Source of the DNA: Endotrypanum monterogeii
Lineage: Eukaryota > Euglenozoa > Kinetoplastea > Trypanosomatida > Trypanosomatidae
Reading direction: 5' to 3'
Length of the DNA: 64,000 bases
NCBI GenBank assembly: GCA_000333855.2
Contig: CM007316.1
Location: 161,345 to 225,344 of the forward strand
The number at the start of each line of letters is the position of its first letter. Position 1 is the first letter of the stretch. The position numbers and the translations under genes are program-made. Positions 47,712 through 57,402 of this stretch are shown in pieces. The notes beneath the pieces are model-generated. The model saw only the letters and a program-made list of their open reading frames with translations. It was not told where the DNA came from and searched no databases.

Positions 47712-49523
47712 ATGTTGACTAATGCGATAGGCAACCATGGTCGCCCTCCCCCGGAGCGCGGCCCGCGACGGGACGGTCGCGCCAAGCACGAAAAAAAGAA
47801 AAGCCGTCAGACAAAGCTGACGCGCGTCAACGAGTCAGAGCAGGATGATTGGCTCGATCGCGCACGGCAGGGCCTCCACTGTTCACTATTTTGCAGCGGC
47901 ACCAAATGCCGCCACGAGAGCTGGGAGGCAATGAAGGTGCAGGATCAGCGCGCTGCAGCGATAGAAGGTCTGCAGTCAAACTGGGTTGGCAGCGACGTCA
48001 TTGCTAGTCAGAGGCCTTCTACGTCGCTTTTTCTCAAGTATCCCATTATTGCTCAGTTTCATGCCAAACAAGTGACTGGTGTGCTTAACTTGCAGGAGAA
48101 GGGAGAACACGGACACTGCGGGCCAGATGGTATCCACGAGAGCAGCGGGTACAGCTACGACGGCGGGCACGACCTCATGCCTCACGGAATTTCGTACTAT
48201 GAGTTTCCATGGCCTGATATGACAGCCCCGCAGCAGGACATCGTCTTGCGCAGTGTCCAGGTCATGGACTACCACATAAAGAAAAAAGGTAAGGTCTTGG
48301 TGCATTGCCACGCTGGACTTGGCCGCACTGGGCTGATGATCGCGTGTTATTACGTGTATAGTCAACACATGCCTTCCTCTGAGGCCATTGAACTGGTGCG
48401 CAAAGCACGTCCTGGCGCCATCCAGACGCGTCGCCAGGCACAGTTCATCGGAGACTTTGAGAAGCACCTGTGGCGTCTGTCCCAGGCATTCCGTGTTGAG
48501 ATTTCCGATGCACTGATTGATCTCAACTTGTTCATCCAACGGCAGCGCCTCGTTCTACACGGCGAAAAGGCAGACTTGTATCGGTGTGTGCCGCTCTTCC
48601 TCCACACCATTTTGTGTCGCCTGCTGAACTTGACGAAGAACAACCCAGATGCTGCGCGACTGGCATTGCAGTCTCTTGGCCCTAGCGCTGCTCCAAGTGA
48701 CACCACACTAGCCCTTTGTCGCATTGCGATAAACCGTCGCCGCTTCCGCGTTCAGAGTGTTCGCGATGTATCCATCCTCAGTTTCTTGGTCTGTGACTGG
48801 TTCCGCAGCACGTCGTCGCCAGCCTTGACGGAAGAGAATTGCGACCAGATCGTGGAAAGCAAACGAACATCGTTCTCAAAGCAGGAAGGACTGCAACTGG
48901 AGATTCGCCGCATCTTGTCCAAGCCAGTACGTCACACACTCGGGATGGTGTCTTCGGCGCTCTTTATGATATCAAGGCAAGTGACCGGCACCAGCCTGAG
49001 AAACTTTGCCTTCCGTTGCCTTGTAGATTCCTTCAACCACGCCTTCAACCCGATCAAGGTGCGCCACAGTCCCATTGAGCGGGAGCTGATTCACGAGTTC
49101 TTCCTGGAGTGGGGTAAGAGCGTCGGAGACATCTACTTCAACTGCGACGCTGTGCCTTCGGCACACCACACCATCAGGAGGATTGCGTTAGCTTCTTCCA
49201 TAGTTCTGGAGGCAACAAAAATTACCGATGATCCGCCAAGATGCGCGTCCCCTAGTTGGTCCCTTCCAGCGTTCTCGACCACGTCGGAGGCGACTGGCAT
49301 TGCGGCAAGCCGGGCAGGGACCTCTAACTACCCACTGGTCGCCTCGAAGCAGCGTCACACGTCCCGGCAGCTCACCGTGAGCTTCCCCGACGAGAAAGAT
49401 GACGTCTCAAGTAAAGCGCGTCTCTGGCGGCCACAGCCGATGGACTACTATCAAGCGACGAAGGGTTGGCATGACCATGACGAGGTGAAGTGTTTATCCA
49501 CATCCGAAGACAGCCCGGAATGA
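47712..49523 (+). CDS. Protein tyrosine/dual-specificity phosphatase, PTPDC1-like
   Basis: A 603-residue protein. A Lys/Arg-rich leader (1-45) is followed by the PTPDC1 pre-domain (LHCSLFCSGTKCRHES near 55-70, IEGLQSNWV) and a cysteine phosphatase domain. The P-loop is HCHAGLGRTG, with nucleophile C199 and R205; the general acid is probably D169 in WPD. RPGAIQTRRQAQF follows, as in PTPDC1. The C-terminal 350 residues include a helical region conserved in long family members and a disordered tail. In animals PTPDC1 is a centrosome/cilium-associated phosphatase, so a flagellar role is plausible but inferred. All catalytic residues are present. A four-codon upstream frame overlaps the start and may lower initiation. 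Confidence 0.88.
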   Translation: MLTNAIGNHGRPPPERGPRRDGRAKHEKKKSRQTKLTRVNESEQDDWLDRARQGLHCSLFCSGTKCRHESWEAMKVQDQRAAAIEGLQSNWVGSDVIASQRPSTSLFLKYPIIAQFHAKQVTGVLNLQEKGEHGHCGPDGIHESSGYSYDGGHDLMPHGISYYEFPWPDMTAPQQDIVLRSVQVMDYHIKKKGKVLVHCHAGLGRTGLMIACYYVYSQHMPSSEAIELVRKARPGAIQTRRQAQFIGDFEKHLWRLSQAFRVEISDALIDLNLFIQRQRLVLHGEKADLYRCVPLFLHTILCRLLNLTKNNPDAARLALQSLGPSAAPSDTTLALCRIAINRRRFRVQSVRDVSILSFLVCDWFRSTSSPALTEENCDQIVESKRTSFSKQEGLQLEIRRILSKPVRHTLGMVSSALFMISRQVTGTSLRNFAFRCLVDSFNHAFNPIKVRHSPIERELIHEFFLEWGKSVGDIYFNCDAVPSAHHTIRRIALASSIVLEATKITDDPPRCASPSWSLPAFSTTSEATGIAASRAGTSNYPLVASKQRHTSRQLTVSFPDEKDDVSSKARLWRPQPMDYYQATKGWHDHDEVKCLSTSEDSPE

Positions 49524-51445
49524 AAGTTGTGAGTCATAGGCGGGCCTTTTTCTTTCTCTCACATGTAGAGGAGATCAGCGCTTACGTTTTTTTCTTATCT
49601 CTCCCTCATGCGGCATGCGAGCATTCGTTCATGCTTTGCGCTTTTTCACCTCTTCGTTTTTATATTGTAGCGCACAAACATATACATGCATACACACGGA
49701 TAATTTCACACTGTGACGCACAGTCACTCATACGGACGAGAGATGCGGGGGGGGGGGAACAGAGTCGGGGCCAGAACGCTGCAGTAGTGATCATTGGCGA
49801 CAGGCGAGCTCCCTCTCAGTCACGTGGTACGGCTTATAGAAAAAAAAAAAATTAGGGTGCGTGTGTGCATGGAGGGTGGTGGTGTACGCTTCCAGAAGTC
49901 TGCTCTCAAGCCGCTGCCATGGCATCACCTTTTCTCTTCCTCTCCAGAACTATTTCAGCTCTCGTGAGGGCGAATGTGAAGACATAGTTGATCTACACCT
50001 GGTACTATTCCTAGTCATTTTGCCACCGCTTTGTTTTCCAGAAGTGTGTGTGTGTGGGGGGGGGGGTTGCTTTTTGTGTTTGCTCAAATGTCCTACAGCA
50101 TAAATTCATTTCTCTCCTCCTGCTCACTCTTGTGAACCCTTTGTGCGTTTTTCTTGTTGCTTCTTCTCTCTTCTTTTGTGGAGAGACCTCAAATAATATG
50201 CACCTGAACCTAGATACATTGATTATCACAGGTAGGTATACTCACTTAGATGGAGGCGTGTGCATCGCCCGGCGTCGCCTTTTCATGTACTCGACTTCAT
50301 CTATTCCCCTGGCTGTACAGGTTGCATCTTTTCACAAAGGTAAGCTTGCTCGCGAAGGCACCGTATCTTGTCCAAGTAGTTGAGAAAATATGTTTTCTGT
50401 TTTTGATTCCTCTGTACGTATGAGTACGTCCTTTTCATTCTGTGCTTCGCGATGCTTTTCAGGGGCTTTTCACTGATGTCCATTTGTCCACATGTGGGTA
50501 CACTCGTTTCCGTTGTACCTTTCGATTTATCTTTTAGCTTCCAATGGGGGTGAGGGCTGTCCGCTTGAGAAGAGGGAGGGGGTATCATGTCTTTGTCTCA
50601 TCGTTTTACATGCTTGTTCCCTCCTCTGTCCCTATTATTCACTCATCACCTCCCGTGTATATTATATCGCCCTCCCCCTTTTTTCTCCCATCGTGGGCAC
50701 TCGCGGTATCTTCCTTGGCCTTCTCAATCCTTCGAAACGCCTAACTGAGAGTTAACGCCAGTGCAAAAACACACACACGCACACACAATTCTCACCAAAG
50801 GGTTTCCCCTGTTCCCCACTCAAAAAAAAAAAACGGCAACATCAATCGTCCGCTCTCTTTTTTTTTTTCTTGTTGGCCTCCACAACCACGACAAATGTTG
50901 TTGCTTGTATGTGTTTTTGTTGCATGTGTTCGGGGATAATATCTTGCAATTGCTCCTCAATATCATCATCTCTTCCCGCAGTGGTTGTTGCATGCTTTTG
51001 TTTTTCTGGCTCTGTTTTTCTGCGCTCGGCAATGTGTGCTTCACTCTTTTCATTCTGGTATCGGCTTTTTCCATGGGGGTGATTGTAATGGGAGGGGTGT
51101 ATTAACGAGACGCCTATTGATAGGCTGGCATAGCTGAGCTACGTGCAGGTCGAACCCGTGGCTTCTTTCGTTTCGCGTAGATGTGTGCGCGTCGAAAGGG
51201 AGAGGGAATGTGTGTGTATGTGTGCTTCAAATCCGAGAGCACATGATCTTACTCACGCTCACACTTCCACACGTTCCAATCTCGTCTTCATGTACTTCCT
51301 CACCTTTCCCTGGTTTTGTCATTTTGTTCTTTGCAAACACACACACACACACACACGCACACACAGAGCATAAAAGGGGTAGGCCCAGTCGGTAGCCAAG
51401 GTAACACTTTTTTGTCTTTGCGTCGTTCCGTTAGTGAGAGGTAGA
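49524..51445. other. Long spacer before the 2H phosphoesterase gene
   Basis: 1.9 kb without a supported gene. G runs at 49747-49757 and about 50057-50067, A runs at 49841-49852 and 50822-50833, T run at 50858-50868 and (AC)n at 51338-51365. None of the short frames resembles a protein. Confidence 0.5.
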
Positions 51446-52294
51446 ATGTGGATGCGTTTGAGCCGCGTGCTCCGTGGACATGCGGAGCGTGGGCTTTACT
51501 TTCCGATTAATCATCGCATTGTTGATCAACGTAATACTTCAGCATCGGGGGCGGAGGAGGCAGACATACAATCACGGTACCGGGGTCAGCTGCGTTCAAG
51601 CTTCGTTACGCGAGAGATCCGACAGACGGAGCCGCCAGCCTGGAGCCAGCGAGCGCGACCTACTCATTTTCTATCGCTTCCGCTGCCGACACGCTGCACG
51701 CTTCGAATGCGTGTAAAGGAAATGCACGATGGCATGATATTCGCCAATGAGCACGTCAAGCCGCTTCTGATTCCTGCTGCGAAGCTCCACGTCACCCTGG
51801 GGGTGATGACAGTTGCTAGTGAACCCTCCATAGCAGAGGGCTCAGGGGCACCTGTAGCCCCAGGTGTACTAACCGCTATCCAAGAGTGTGTCGACCAGGC
51901 ATTTCACGATATATGCAAGGAGCCTCTGCAGCTGCGCTTTCGCAGCCTCGGGACCTTTGGCCGTGGTCGTGTTCTATTCGTGGGGTGCGTAGCAGAGGCT
52001 CACTTCTCAAAACTAGACAGGCTTGTGCGTTGTATCCGCAGAGGCGTGGGTCTCGGGCTAGGCGTCGATATGAAAGGGAACCCACACGATTCGTACGTGC
52101 CTCACGTTACTGTCGCTAAGATTCGCCCATCGCAGACAGGCGAGTTCGGGCATCAGATCCCCATGTCTGTGTGGGTGGACTACCAACACACTGACTTTGG
52201 CGATGTCACCTTCAATAAAATCGACCTCTGCAGCATGCGTGGGGAAGATCCGAACGGATACTATCACGTTGTGTCCTCGGCCGCGGTGCAGTAG
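51446..52294 (+). CDS. AKAP7-like 2H phosphoesterase, probably mitochondrial
   Basis: A 282-residue protein from the ATG at 51446; the frame opens four codons earlier only with GTG. The leader (MWMRLSRVLRGHAERGLYF) is basic and amphipathic like a mitochondrial presequence. The two catalytic HxT motifs of the 2H (LigT/AKAP7-NLS) superfamily are H115-V-T117 (LHVTLGVM) and H220-V-T222 (YVPHVTVAKI), each on a core strand, with THFLSLPL near 73-80 as the opening strand. Enzymes of this type hydrolyse 2',5'- or cyclic phosphodiester bonds in RNA ends or 2-5A. In trypanosomatid mitochondria a 2H enzyme could trim RNA ends; that is inference. Both active-site motifs are intact. Confidence 0.85.
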   Translation: MWMRLSRVLRGHAERGLYFPINHRIVDQRNTSASGAEEADIQSRYRGQLRSSFVTREIRQTEPPAWSQRARPTHFLSLPLPTRCTLRMRVKEMHDGMIFANEHVKPLLIPAAKLHVTLGVMTVASEPSIAEGSGAPVAPGVLTAIQECVDQAFHDICKEPLQLRFRSLGTFGRGRVLFVGCVAEAHFSKLDRLVRCIRRGVGLGLGVDMKGNPHDSYVPHVTVAKIRPSQTGEFGHQIPMSVWVDYQHTDFGDVTFNKIDLCSMRGEDPNGYYHVVSSAAVQ

Positions 52295-53122
52295 AAACGC
52301 GCTACGGGGTGTTCTTTTCTCACATACTGCCTGTGCTCGAGGGGGATCGTGTTAGGGGTATCGCAATCGGCAGTGCCGTTCGTCCACGAGGTCCTAGTTA
52401 TATATATCTCTCTGTTATACAGCTGCGCACCTAATCGGCAGAAGCAGTCGCGACCTTCGTTTTCTCTCCCTTACACCCTTGATCTTTTAGATTTGTCTGT
52501 TCAAAGGGGAGACAATCTGCGCTTCGTGATACTCGGGACTTTGCCACCGAAGTCGTAAAGCAAGAGTTACCGTCAGTCGACAGGCAGGCGGAGAAGCTTT
52601 GCAGCTCGATGTCCCTCTCTTAAGGGGGGTTGCCATAACCTGAGCTCGCTCTTCGCTCAGGTCGTGCGATGTAAGGCAATGTCGATGGGGGTGGGGTGGG
52701 GGAGGGGCTGAGTGGGAAGAGAGGACGGGTGTGCGTCCACTCGTTCTGCTGCAGGTAGTCGCAGGTCACACTTAACGACATTCACCATTGAAGGGTCAGG
52801 TTCATCAAATCCTGTAATGCGCAACAGAGCACACCCAACATGCAGGCTGATGCAGATGGAGAGGGACCACAAAGCACCTCCGCCGAGCTTCCCACTCTTT
52901 AATTCTTGAGCTAGATGGCTACCCCCCCCCCCCACCCACACACACACCACGATAATTGAGACACGGTTGTTGAGAGTCCACCTCGCCCCTACACACTCGT
53001 GACGTCGTTCTTTGTGTTTTGTCTTCATATATTCCTCCTTTTTTAAAAAAAAAACGGATCTCAATTTCTTCTGTTGTTTCCTCGCCTTTACTCTCTTTTT
53101 TCCATCTGGGACTCCGTCTGGG

Positions 53123-53161
<39 letters not shown>

Positions 53162-53314
53162 GTATACATGGGTATACGTATATATGCTGCACACCGGAGT
53201 TGAACTACTCATTTCTCAGGAGTCCCTCCCACAAACAAACACGCACACACGTTCTTCTCCCACATATCAGCACATACTACTAGAGTAGATCGCTCCTCCT
53301 CCTCCTCGCGGCTC
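52295..53314. other. Spacer before the centrin-like gene
   Basis: 1 kb, no supportable gene. Twelve C at 52922-52933, an A run near 53045-53054, (TA)n at about 53124-53159, and a (CTC)n pyrimidine stretch just before the start codon. Confidence 0.55.
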
Positions 53315-53941
53315 ATGCCTGCAGTCAAGAAAGTCTCCCAAGTCGGGAGTAAAAAAACAGCCAAAGGGAATGCCTCCTCTTCTTCACGGGCCGCAGATGT
53401 AGTACATGAGGCTACAACATCGCCCTTCACGCCCGCGGCTTTGCTCGAGGTGCCGTTAGAGTATAGACAGCAGCTGCGCCAGGCGTTCGATAAGTTCGAC
53501 GACTCTGGGAAAGGCCTCATTCCTGCTCACGAAGCGGTAGTTGCTCTTTACGCCCTTGGATACGAGGTGGACCGTGCCGAGCTGCAGCAGCTGCAGCAGG
53601 AGATCGGCGCTACCAACGCTGAGTTTCTCGACTTTAACGATTTTTACAGCATTCTTGTCCTCAAGATGGGCAAGAAAGAAAGCAAGATGGAATCAGTGCG
53701 TGCGTTCAAACAGATGGATCGCAATGACAAAGGCTACATCGGCCTCGAGGATCTGCGCGCCATGTCTGACGCTCTGCATATGAACTTGACAGACGATGAA
53801 CTGGCAGAAATGATTCAGTTCGCCCGATCGGTTGGATACCACGCGCCCGCGCAGGGACAGTCTGAGTTTGATGCGGGGGACTCATTAGCGGTCTCTGAGG
53901 CAGAGTACCTACGTTTGATGAGGCGAGCAAATGTATATTAA
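53315..53941 (+). CDS. Centrin-like EF-hand protein
   Basis: A 208-residue protein with a Lys/Ser-rich N-terminal extension (1-45) typical of centrins and four EF-hand positions. EF1 (loop 62-73, DDSGKGLIPAHE) keeps canonical ligands. EF2 (about 96-110) has lost the acidic ligands. EF3 (loop 135-146, DRNDKGYIGLED) is near canonical with Asp rather than Glu at the last position. EF4 (about 172-200) is interrupted by an insertion. Centrins act in basal-body and bilobe duplication and in inner-arm dynein complexes of trypanosomatid flagella. The pattern of EF-hand loss and the insertion make it a divergent paralogue rather than the canonical centrin 1 or 2. Calcium binding is predicted for EF1 and perhaps EF3 only. 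Confidence 0.82.
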   Translation: MPAVKKVSQVGSKKTAKGNASSSSRAADVVHEATTSPFTPAALLEVPLEYRQQLRQAFDKFDDSGKGLIPAHEAVVALYALGYEVDRAELQQLQQEIGATNAEFLDFNDFYSILVLKMGKKESKMESVRAFKQMDRNDKGYIGLEDLRAMSDALHMNLTDDELAEMIQFARSVGYHAPAQGQSEFDAGDSLAVSEAEYLRLMRRANVY

Positions 53942-54741
53942 ACAAGTTCACAGGAGTACATCAAAACATATGTTCCTTCAGAGGTAGTTGAGGGATCACT
54001 GAAGTGTTACCAGTTCCAACTCTTTTTTTTTTTTTTTGAGGTCAGATCACCATTACTGCTGCTGCTGCTGCTGTAGTTGTGGTCGCTCTCTCGACGCCTT
54101 GTTGTATACAAAAAACGAGCTTGTCGATGGGAGGTAAAATGAAAAAGAGGAGGCAGGCGAGATGTACACCAAAGGAAGCCGCCTTTTGTAGGGCGTCGTA
54201 CATGGGCACATCGCAACGCTGGTGGCAACCTTCCTCATGTACAATAAAACAGCCCCAGCGCTTCGATGATCTGATCAGGAAGGAAAATTGCATGCACAAA
54301 AAAAATTATAGCTGTCTTACAACGCAGGTGGTCTAAAGAGGGGGGAGGGTACATGGTGCTATTAGATTTGAGTGAGCACCACTTCACCTCACCTGCTTGT
54401 ATAGGATTATGCTTTGAAGGACCCTGCGATCCAGCAACTCGCCGCTATCACTTCCTGAGGGCACACACACACACACACACTTCCAAAGTCAAGAAACTTC
54501 TTGCAAGCGAACACCGAGAAGGGAAATGTGGGAGAGGCGCGGGAAAAGGGAAATGCCGGAGCTCTGCATTTTGCTTCAATTGTAACTTCCCTTCAGCCGC
54601 GAGGTTCATGAGAAGTGGAGGGTGAGAGAACAAGGAGACCTTTTTTGTGTCTGTGCCCTTCGTTGGTGTGCTTTTAAACTAGCGTGACGCGAGTAGGCGA
54701 GGGCCTCTTGGGGTTGAGATACTGCTGACTTTGTCTTCCTC

Positions 54742-54774
<33 letters not shown>

Positions 54775-55447
54775 TTATTTATTTTTGCAGACCTCTGATG
54801 CGCTAAAGTCTCCCTTTCTAGACTTGATGTCTATCCTGGCTGTCTTTTGTAGTCCGGCTCCCTCTTGCGTTGCCCTGTTCTTGCTTGGTCATCGTGGCAT
54901 TTGAGTTCTTGTGTCATACCATACTTGAACTCCCTCTTGATTCGTTTTTTTTCGGGTTCTTTCCACTTACTTTTGCATTTCCATTGGGCTCCGACAAGCA
55001 CAACATCATACCTCCCCTCTCCCTCCCATTTCTATTCTTTTTCTTTACACGTTCCTTTTCTCATTATTGTGGGGAATACGTGAAAGCATGTCGTTGACCC
55101 CCCCCCAAAAAAAATCAGCCCCCCCCTCTTCCCTAACACTGGAGAGGAAGCGGAGTTGTGTTGCAGCACACATATTCCCTCAATCGGCCAGAGGGGAATA
55201 GTAGACTTCTTCATTGACATTTGTATGTGTGTGTGTTTCGTCCACTCTTCTTGTTCGAGGCAGTTGAACCACACTACCCCAGCTAGGTCTGCCGCCTCTT
55301 AAGGGGTAGCTCGTTCTTGGGGTGGAAACTACTCTGCAGATCGATAGCCGTTAAAAAAAATCATCTTATCAACAGGCAGGGGTGTCGAGGTGTTTCACTA
55401 CTGTCTTATGCAACTCACCGAGTTGCACAAGACATAGCTTTGAAAGC
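53942..55447. other. Spacer before the trypsin-fold gene
   Basis: 1.5 kb without a supported gene. T run at 54022-54037, a short (CTG)n at about 54056-54072, (AC)n near 54463-54480, (AT)n at 54753-54774, a C run followed by A run near 55099-55115. The frame through the next gene continues upstream to 55382 but only with a GTG first codon. Confidence 0.5.
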
Positions 55448-56356
55448 ATGTCGATCTTTGGTGTTTCTTCCTACTTCTTATGGACACAAAAGGGGCAGAC
55501 AGTGCTGCCTCTGGTGCGTGGTAGCGGCTTCCTCATCCGATTCGAGCAGCTGAATACATTTTATCGCCATCACGTCATATCTGCTGCTCACGTGACGTGC
55601 CCCGTCAAGTATCGTCAGATTTACGGGGACACTATCGGACTTAAAGCGATCGGGGAACGACACATTAGCACTCGTCTGCTCATACCAGACACGACCACCC
55701 ACAGGGTTAGCCAATCTTTTGACCTTGAGTTCAGACAGCAGATCATGCCCAACACTGATGTCGTGTCACTACGTCTGGCTAAGGAAAAACAGTTCCAGGA
55801 GCTGATGCAGCTACCGCAGGGCCAGTGCACCAGTCCCGCATCTCCGCTGAAGGTTATAGATCCAGATCTAGACCATATCGAAGAAGGAGATGAGTTGATC
55901 TTATGTGGTGTACATACTGAGGAGGAGCGAGCGAACCCCAACGACGACGGACTGAAGCTGACCCCGATGCGGTTGGCTGCCACCTGCAAGGCAGCTCTTC
56001 TGTCACTTGACTACGGTACTGTCCTATTGGCTTCTATCGATGGCCCCGCCGAGAGTGCGACAGAAGGCGTTGGCTGCAGTACAGCTTCTACCGGTCTTTC
56101 TGTCACAGTGCCGCCTCTGCCGTTGAGCATGTGTGGAGGTCCGGTGCTGCGCCGCTCGTCTGGCAAGTGTGTTGGGGTTATTGTAGCGCAGGTGATGAAG
56201 AGCGTGCCACCGCGGGATCCGCGGTCTGCTTCCCTCTACGAAGATCCCTTTTTGGACATCTCTGAGCACATCGCCCTACACGCGCACTGGCCGCTGGATA
56301 TCGCGTTTGTGCCCATCGGTGAATTTTATAATGCCCTCCGTCGTAGTGAGTTATAG
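55448..56356 (+). CDS. Trypsin-fold peptidase homologue with Cys at the nucleophile position
   Basis: A 302-residue protein starting at the ATG at 55448. GSGFLIRF near 25-32 and SAAHV with H48 are the N-terminal strand and catalytic His region of chymotrypsin/HtrA-like peptidases. The C-terminal core reads SMCGGPVL with C229 where the family has the nucleophile Ser in GxSGGP, followed by SGKCVGVIVAQ, the usual next strand. The Cys therefore makes this either a cysteine-nucleophile enzyme, as in picornavirus 3C-like folds, or a catalytically inactive homologue. The catalytic Asp is not obvious; D73, D83 and D104-108 are candidates. There is no signal peptide, so the protein is probably intracellular. 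I do not recognise a named subfamily. Function is unknown. Confidence 0.72.
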   Translation: MSIFGVSSYFLWTQKGQTVLPLVRGSGFLIRFEQLNTFYRHHVISAAHVTCPVKYRQIYGDTIGLKAIGERHISTRLLIPDTTTHRVSQSFDLEFRQQIMPNTDVVSLRLAKEKQFQELMQLPQGQCTSPASPLKVIDPDLDHIEEGDELILCGVHTEEERANPNDDGLKLTPMRLAATCKAALLSLDYGTVLLASIDGPAESATEGVGCSTASTGLSVTVPPLPLSMCGGPVLRRSSGKCVGVIVAQVMKSVPPRDPRSASLYEDPFLDISEHIALHAHWPLDIAFVPIGEFYNALRRSEL

Positions 56357-57402
56357 AAGGAGGAAAAAAAAATGGGAGAGACCTGGCGATGTCACGGTTC
56401 TGTGTGTGTCTGTGTGTGTGTGTGTGTGTGTGTCCGGTGTGCTAAGTCACCGCTACGGACTTCAAGGAAAGCTCTATGTTTTTATGCACACCAGACGGCT
56501 AGCGGAAGGCCGGAACGTGTGTGGCAGAATCATGGCGAGACGCAGAGGGCGCGTGTAATGGAAACCTGTTTGGCTTTGCGGAGCAGGCTTGTGAGTGCGA
56601 TGTACGTTACGCGATAGGGAACCTCAGTGATTCTTCGGGTGAACGTTTCTGTCTGTGGAGCAGACGCGCGCACCTTCCGTTCATCTCGACACTGCCTCGC
56701 CCGCTTTCGTTCGACATTGTTTTCTTTGCTTATCGTATCCTTTATACATTTTGTTGATCGGATATTGAGCACACCACCTCCGTGTGAGGTCTCAGGAGCT
56801 TACTGCCGATGGTGTGGAAAAGGGCCCAGGTGTGGTCCCTCCCTTCTTCCCCTCCCTTCTCCACCCATCCCGGATCACTTCGGGTGTCGACAAAGTCGAG
56901 AGCGAGAAGGGTGAGAGTGGAGGGGAAGGGTATTGGCCGAAGAGTGGTTTGGGGGGTGGGGCGGGTGAGTGGAGGGTGCTCGACTCGACTCTTATGTTCA
57001 GCAGTAGGACGATGACACTGAAAGGGGGTATAGCGAGAACGCAGCGCCATTTCATTTCTCATCCCACTTCTCACCCTTAGACGTCCACCTCGCTATTATG
57101 TTTGCAGTCTTTCTTTCAATAGACCCACACTTTCCAATATCTATATGTATATGTATATATATATTTTTTTTTTTGCAATTGCGCTTTTTCCTTCCTCTTC
57201 TTGCCTCGCTTCTGCCTTTGTGTGTGAGTGTGCGTGTGCTACCGGGTTCATGCCTGCGTGCAAGCATAGATCTATCAAGGAAAAAACTCGAGGTACGTTC
57301 CTCTCATTCACAGCTGTTTAAACGCAGGGGGGTACGAAGGCCTCTACTGTTCCTCATCACCACCTCCATCTTTGATCCTGCTCTCAGTGTTTCACGTCGA
57401 CA
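56357..57402. other. Spacer before the kinesin gene
   Basis: 1 kb without a gene, containing (GT)n at about 56401-56434, repeat copy B (56753-57012), and a T-rich run at 57163-57173 followed by pyrimidine-rich sequence up to 57215 that may act as splice signal for the kinesin gene. Confidence 0.55.
56753..57012. repeat. 260-bp dispersed repeat, copy B
   Basis: Second copy of the 260-nt sequence at 46981-47240, same orientation, one mismatch. It starts directly after cattttg and ends before atgacactg. It sits in the spacer between the trypsin-fold gene and the kinesin, so neither copy is part of a gene duplication. Confidence 0.9.
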
